Part shown: positions 5,955-6,245 of the stretch, piece by piece
How the letters are laid out: each line of letters opens with the position of its first letter
How positions within the stretch are numbered: the first letter of the stretch is position 1
Origin: Bacteroidota bacterium
GTDB lineage: Bacteria; Bacteroidota; Bacteroidia; Chitinophagales; Chitinophagaceae
Direction: 5' to 3'
Assembly: GCA_026391115.1 (NCBI GenBank)
Contig: JAPLER010000156.1
Coordinates: 1-6,245, forward strand
DNA: 6,245 bases
Program-made: the position numbers and the translations under genes
The notes under the pieces: model-generated
What the model was told of the DNA's origin: nothing
The model's input: only the letters and a program-made list of their open reading frames with translations
The model's database searches: none

Positions 5955-6245
5955 ATGAAAAAGTTATTGGAAGCTTTAAGTATTAAACATTTTTTATCTT
6001 TTCTTCTTATGCAAGTAATTGCAATTACTGCATTCAATCAACAAATAAAGTATCATACAAAAGACGATCTAAACTTATTGGTTAGTGGAACTTCTACCCT
6101 GCATAATTGGGATATGAAGGGAGCTAAAGGAGAAGTGAATGCCATATTCACATTTAATCCAACTGGTCAAATAAGTGCAATCAATGCTTTATCATTTACT
6201 AGTGCTGCCAACGGTATAAAAAGTGAACATAAAGCGATGGATAAA
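5955..6245 (+). CDS. YceI-like secreted or periplasmic protein, 3' end off the window
   Basis: My translation is open from the ATG at 5955 to the window edge, 97 codons. A signal peptide is likely: basic start MKK, then hydrophobic FLSFLLMQVIAITA, with a probable cut after residue 26. The mature part has LLVSGTSTLHNWDM (41-54), GEVNAIFTF (59-67), and IKSEHKAMDK at the end. These match the opening of Bacteroidota YceI-domain proteins ('v-GTSTLHdW-m' and 'lKS--k-MDk'). YceI proteins form a lipocalin-like barrel that binds isoprenoid-type lipids; the exact ligand and role here are unknown. The rest of the barrel lies outside the window, so length and completeness cannot be judged. It is divergent from gpmI with 280 bp between. 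No Shine-Dalgarno sequence is seen. Confidence 0.75.
   Translation, partial: MKKLLEALSIKHFLSFLLMQVIAITAFNQQIKYHTKDDLNLLVSGTSTLHNWDMKGAKGEVNAIFTFNPTGQISAINALSFTSAANGIKSEHKAMDK

Noticed and set aside
1..6245. CRISPR array, tRNA, rRNA, insertion sequence, toxin-antitoxin or defence system
   Set aside because: No spaced repeats, clover-leaf, terminal inverted repeats, transposase or paired small genes were found on reading both strands.

Overview
The window is an ordinary chromosomal stretch from an AT-rich member of the Bacteroidota, possibly Chitinophagales-like. Three things point there. None of the six starts has a Shine-Dalgarno sequence. The upstream regions carry TAnnTTTG-like -7 elements, which are typical of this phylum. 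The proteins (an S8 peptidase with a signal peptide ending in NAQQ, an RsmB-like 'Fmu/Sun' protein, and a secreted YceI-like protein with a GTSTLHNW motif) are of Bacteroidota type. Placement below phylum is a guess.

Layout, left to right. Positions 1-1347 (minus) hold the N-terminal 449 codons of a secreted subtilisin-like peptidase whose end lies off the window. Positions 1492-2394 (plus) encode the tyrosine recombinase XerD, with all six catalytic residues. Positions 2396-2908 (minus) encode an unrecognised small protein with about four membrane segments. Positions 2976-4157 (plus) encode an RsmB/NOP-type RNA m5C methyltransferase. Positions 4154-5674 (minus) hold cofactor-independent phosphoglycerate mutase, gpmI, split by one in-frame TAA at codon 350. 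Positions 5955-6245 (plus) hold the start of a YceI-like secreted protein that runs off the window. The roughly 280 bp between gpmI and the YceI gene is very AT-rich; I see no gene, RNA or convincing promoter in it.

Every gene is on the opposite strand to its neighbour (- + - + - +), so there is no operon. The convergent ends are extremely tight: a 1-nt gap at 2395 and a 4-nt overlap at 4154-4157. The divergent starts are 67-280 nt apart. In two of the three divergent gaps, candidate -7 elements of the two promoters overlap on a TTTGCAAA palindrome. The genes are unrelated in function (division-linked recombination, RNA modification, glycolysis, secretion).

I do not see a new multi-gene system. 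The observation most worth following is the interrupted gpmI. Both halves are otherwise intact and in the same frame, the stop sits where the family has a Glu codon (GAA to TAA is one base), and an ATG follows the stop after 6 nt. It could be an assembly or read error, a recent nonsense mutation, or a split or read-through gene.
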